From Ruegeria sp. HKCCD4315 (GTDB lineage: Bacteria > Pseudomonadota > Alphaproteobacteria > Rhodobacterales > Rhodobacteraceae): a stretch of DNA of 64,000 bases. Positions 63,318-64,000 of the stretch are shown here, piece by piece (the first letter of the stretch is position 1; each line of letters opens with the position of its first letter). A model generated the notes under the pieces. That model ran no database searches. It was given only the letters and a program-made list of their open reading frames with translations, and was not told where the DNA came from. The position numbers were made by a program, and so were the translations under genes. The stretch lies in the NCBI RefSeq assembly GCF_013112245.1, contig NZ_WVRN01000001.1, positions 98,501 to 162,500 of the forward strand. Reading direction: 5' to 3'.

Positions 63318-63932
63318 ATGCAGGCCGTGAACCAGATATTCCGCCGTATTCCGGTATGGGCCATTTACCTGCTTGGGGCGCTACCTGCGCCCTGGCTGTT
63401 CTATCTGGGACTGACCGGGGGGTTGGGCATCGACCCGATCGAAGCGTTGGAGCATCGCTATGGCGAACTGGCCCTGCAACTTCTGATCGCTGGTCTGGCA
63501 ATCACGCCACTGCGCCGGTTCACTGGTTTGAACCTTATGAAGTTCCGGCGTGCGATCGGAGTGCTGACATTTTCTTATGTAAGCCTGCATCTTTTGGTTT
63601 GGCTGATCTTGGATGTACAGCTTCCCAGTCAGATCTGGGCGGACATTCTCAAGCGTCCCTACATCACGGTTGGAATGGCGGCCTTCCTTCTTTTGGTGCC
63701 GCTGGCGGTGACATCCAACAATTGGTCGGTGCGCAGGTTAGGGCCGCGTTGGCGCAAGCTCCACCGTCTGGTGTACCCAATCGCGCTATTGGGTGCCTTG
63801 CACTACGTGATGTTGGCCAAAGGGTTCCAGATCGAGCCGCTGGTCTATCTGACGATCATTCTCGCACTTCTTGCCCTGCGCTTACCGATGCCGCGACTCG
63901 TTTCCGGATCAAAGACGGCCGATTCAGCCTGA
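63318..63932 (+). CDS. msrQ: Membrane haem subunit MsrQ
   Basis: A 204-residue inner-membrane b-type haem protein with about five or six helices. The family features are GELALQLLIAGLAITPLRR, the FRRAIGV motif, haem-ligand histidines in YVSLHLLVW and HYVMLAKG, and WRKLHRLVY. It passes electrons from the quinone pool or flavin reductase to MsrP. The start at 63318 is four bases after the msrP stop, so the pair is co-translated. The frame also overlaps upstream, but that part lies inside msrP. Confidence 0.93.
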   Translation: MQAVNQIFRRIPVWAIYLLGALPAPWLFYLGLTGGLGIDPIEALEHRYGELALQLLIAGLAITPLRRFTGLNLMKFRRAIGVLTFSYVSLHLLVWLILDVQLPSQIWADILKRPYITVGMAAFLLLVPLAVTSNNWSVRRLGPRWRKLHRLVYPIALLGALHYVMLAKGFQIEPLVYLTIILALLALRLPMPRLVSGSKTADSA

Positions 63933-64000
63933 CTCGGAAGCGAGTCTGTGGGTAACTGTTTGTACAAGGGTGCGGTGCTGCGAGTTTTGGGGTGTCGCAA

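Noticed and set aside
1..64000. CRISPR array, prophage or conjugative element
   Set aside because: No regularly spaced short direct repeats, phage structural genes, integrase or transfer genes were seen anywhere in the window.

Overview
The window looks like chromosomal DNA of a marine alphaproteobacterium of the Roseobacter group (Rhodobacteraceae, Ruegeria-like). The reasons are a DMSP-demethylation type gene set, an alphaproteobacterial DinB with an N-terminal zinc-ribbon-like segment, MsrPQ, the 41-residue cysteine-poor form of ribosomal protein L36, and several degenerate dispersed repeats between genes. No replication origin, CRISPR array or prophage was seen.

Region 1 (about 1-34.9 kb) is accessory in character, with long non-coding stretches, gene remnants and one decayed insertion sequence. 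It opens with the end of an MBL-fold hydrolase gene overlapped by otnK and otnC (4-carbon acid sugar catabolism). Then come a LysR regulator, a minus-strand sulfurtransferase/methyltransferase/MaoC group, a TPR protein, an AhpD-like protein with two methyltransferases, an IS3-type element (12.07-13.59 kb) flanked by gene fragments, a cytochrome c, an EamA transporter, a ClsC-like phospholipase D, a secreted serine hydrolase and an amidohydrolase. A run of small envelope or secreted proteins follows (YbaY-META, DUF302, DUF4345, lipoprotein, DUF805 and three unknowns), then a large AsmA-like protein. After it lie remnants of a class III cyclase and a monooxygenase, an esterase, an ester-cyclase-like protein, an intradiol-dioxygenase-like protein and a second ClsC-like protein. 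Remnants of a PLP decarboxylase, a cyclase, an IS5-type transposase and an ABM monooxygenase, plus a 330-base repeat present twice, show past rearrangement and decay.

Region 2 (about 35.1-44.4 kb) holds the most notable system: one compact minus-strand operon encoding in order DmdC-like acyl-CoA dehydrogenase, DmdD-like enoyl-CoA hydratase, DmdB-like acyl-CoA ligase and a DmdA-family demethylase. An AraC-type regulator is transcribed divergently from it. Together these could form a complete DMSP demethylation and methylmercaptopropionate degradation pathway. A second EamA transporter and a membrane-anchored beta-lactamase-fold hydrolase follow.

Region 3 (about 44.4-64 kb) is mostly core or housekeeping: acnB, an Lrp regulator divergent from phhA, a GNAT/XRE-cupin pair, a ferric-iron binding protein with a clear terminator, a SemiSWEET-like protein, rpmJ, tRNA-Val(GAC), an N-formylglutamate amidohydrolase, dinB, pyrF, a lipoprotein, clpB with a heat-shock-type promoter, a Tat-exported cyclase-family hydrolase and msrPQ. 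Embedded in it is an uncharacterised three-gene minus-strand cassette (51.8-53.25 kb) encoding two distantly related small proteins and a coiled-coil protein.
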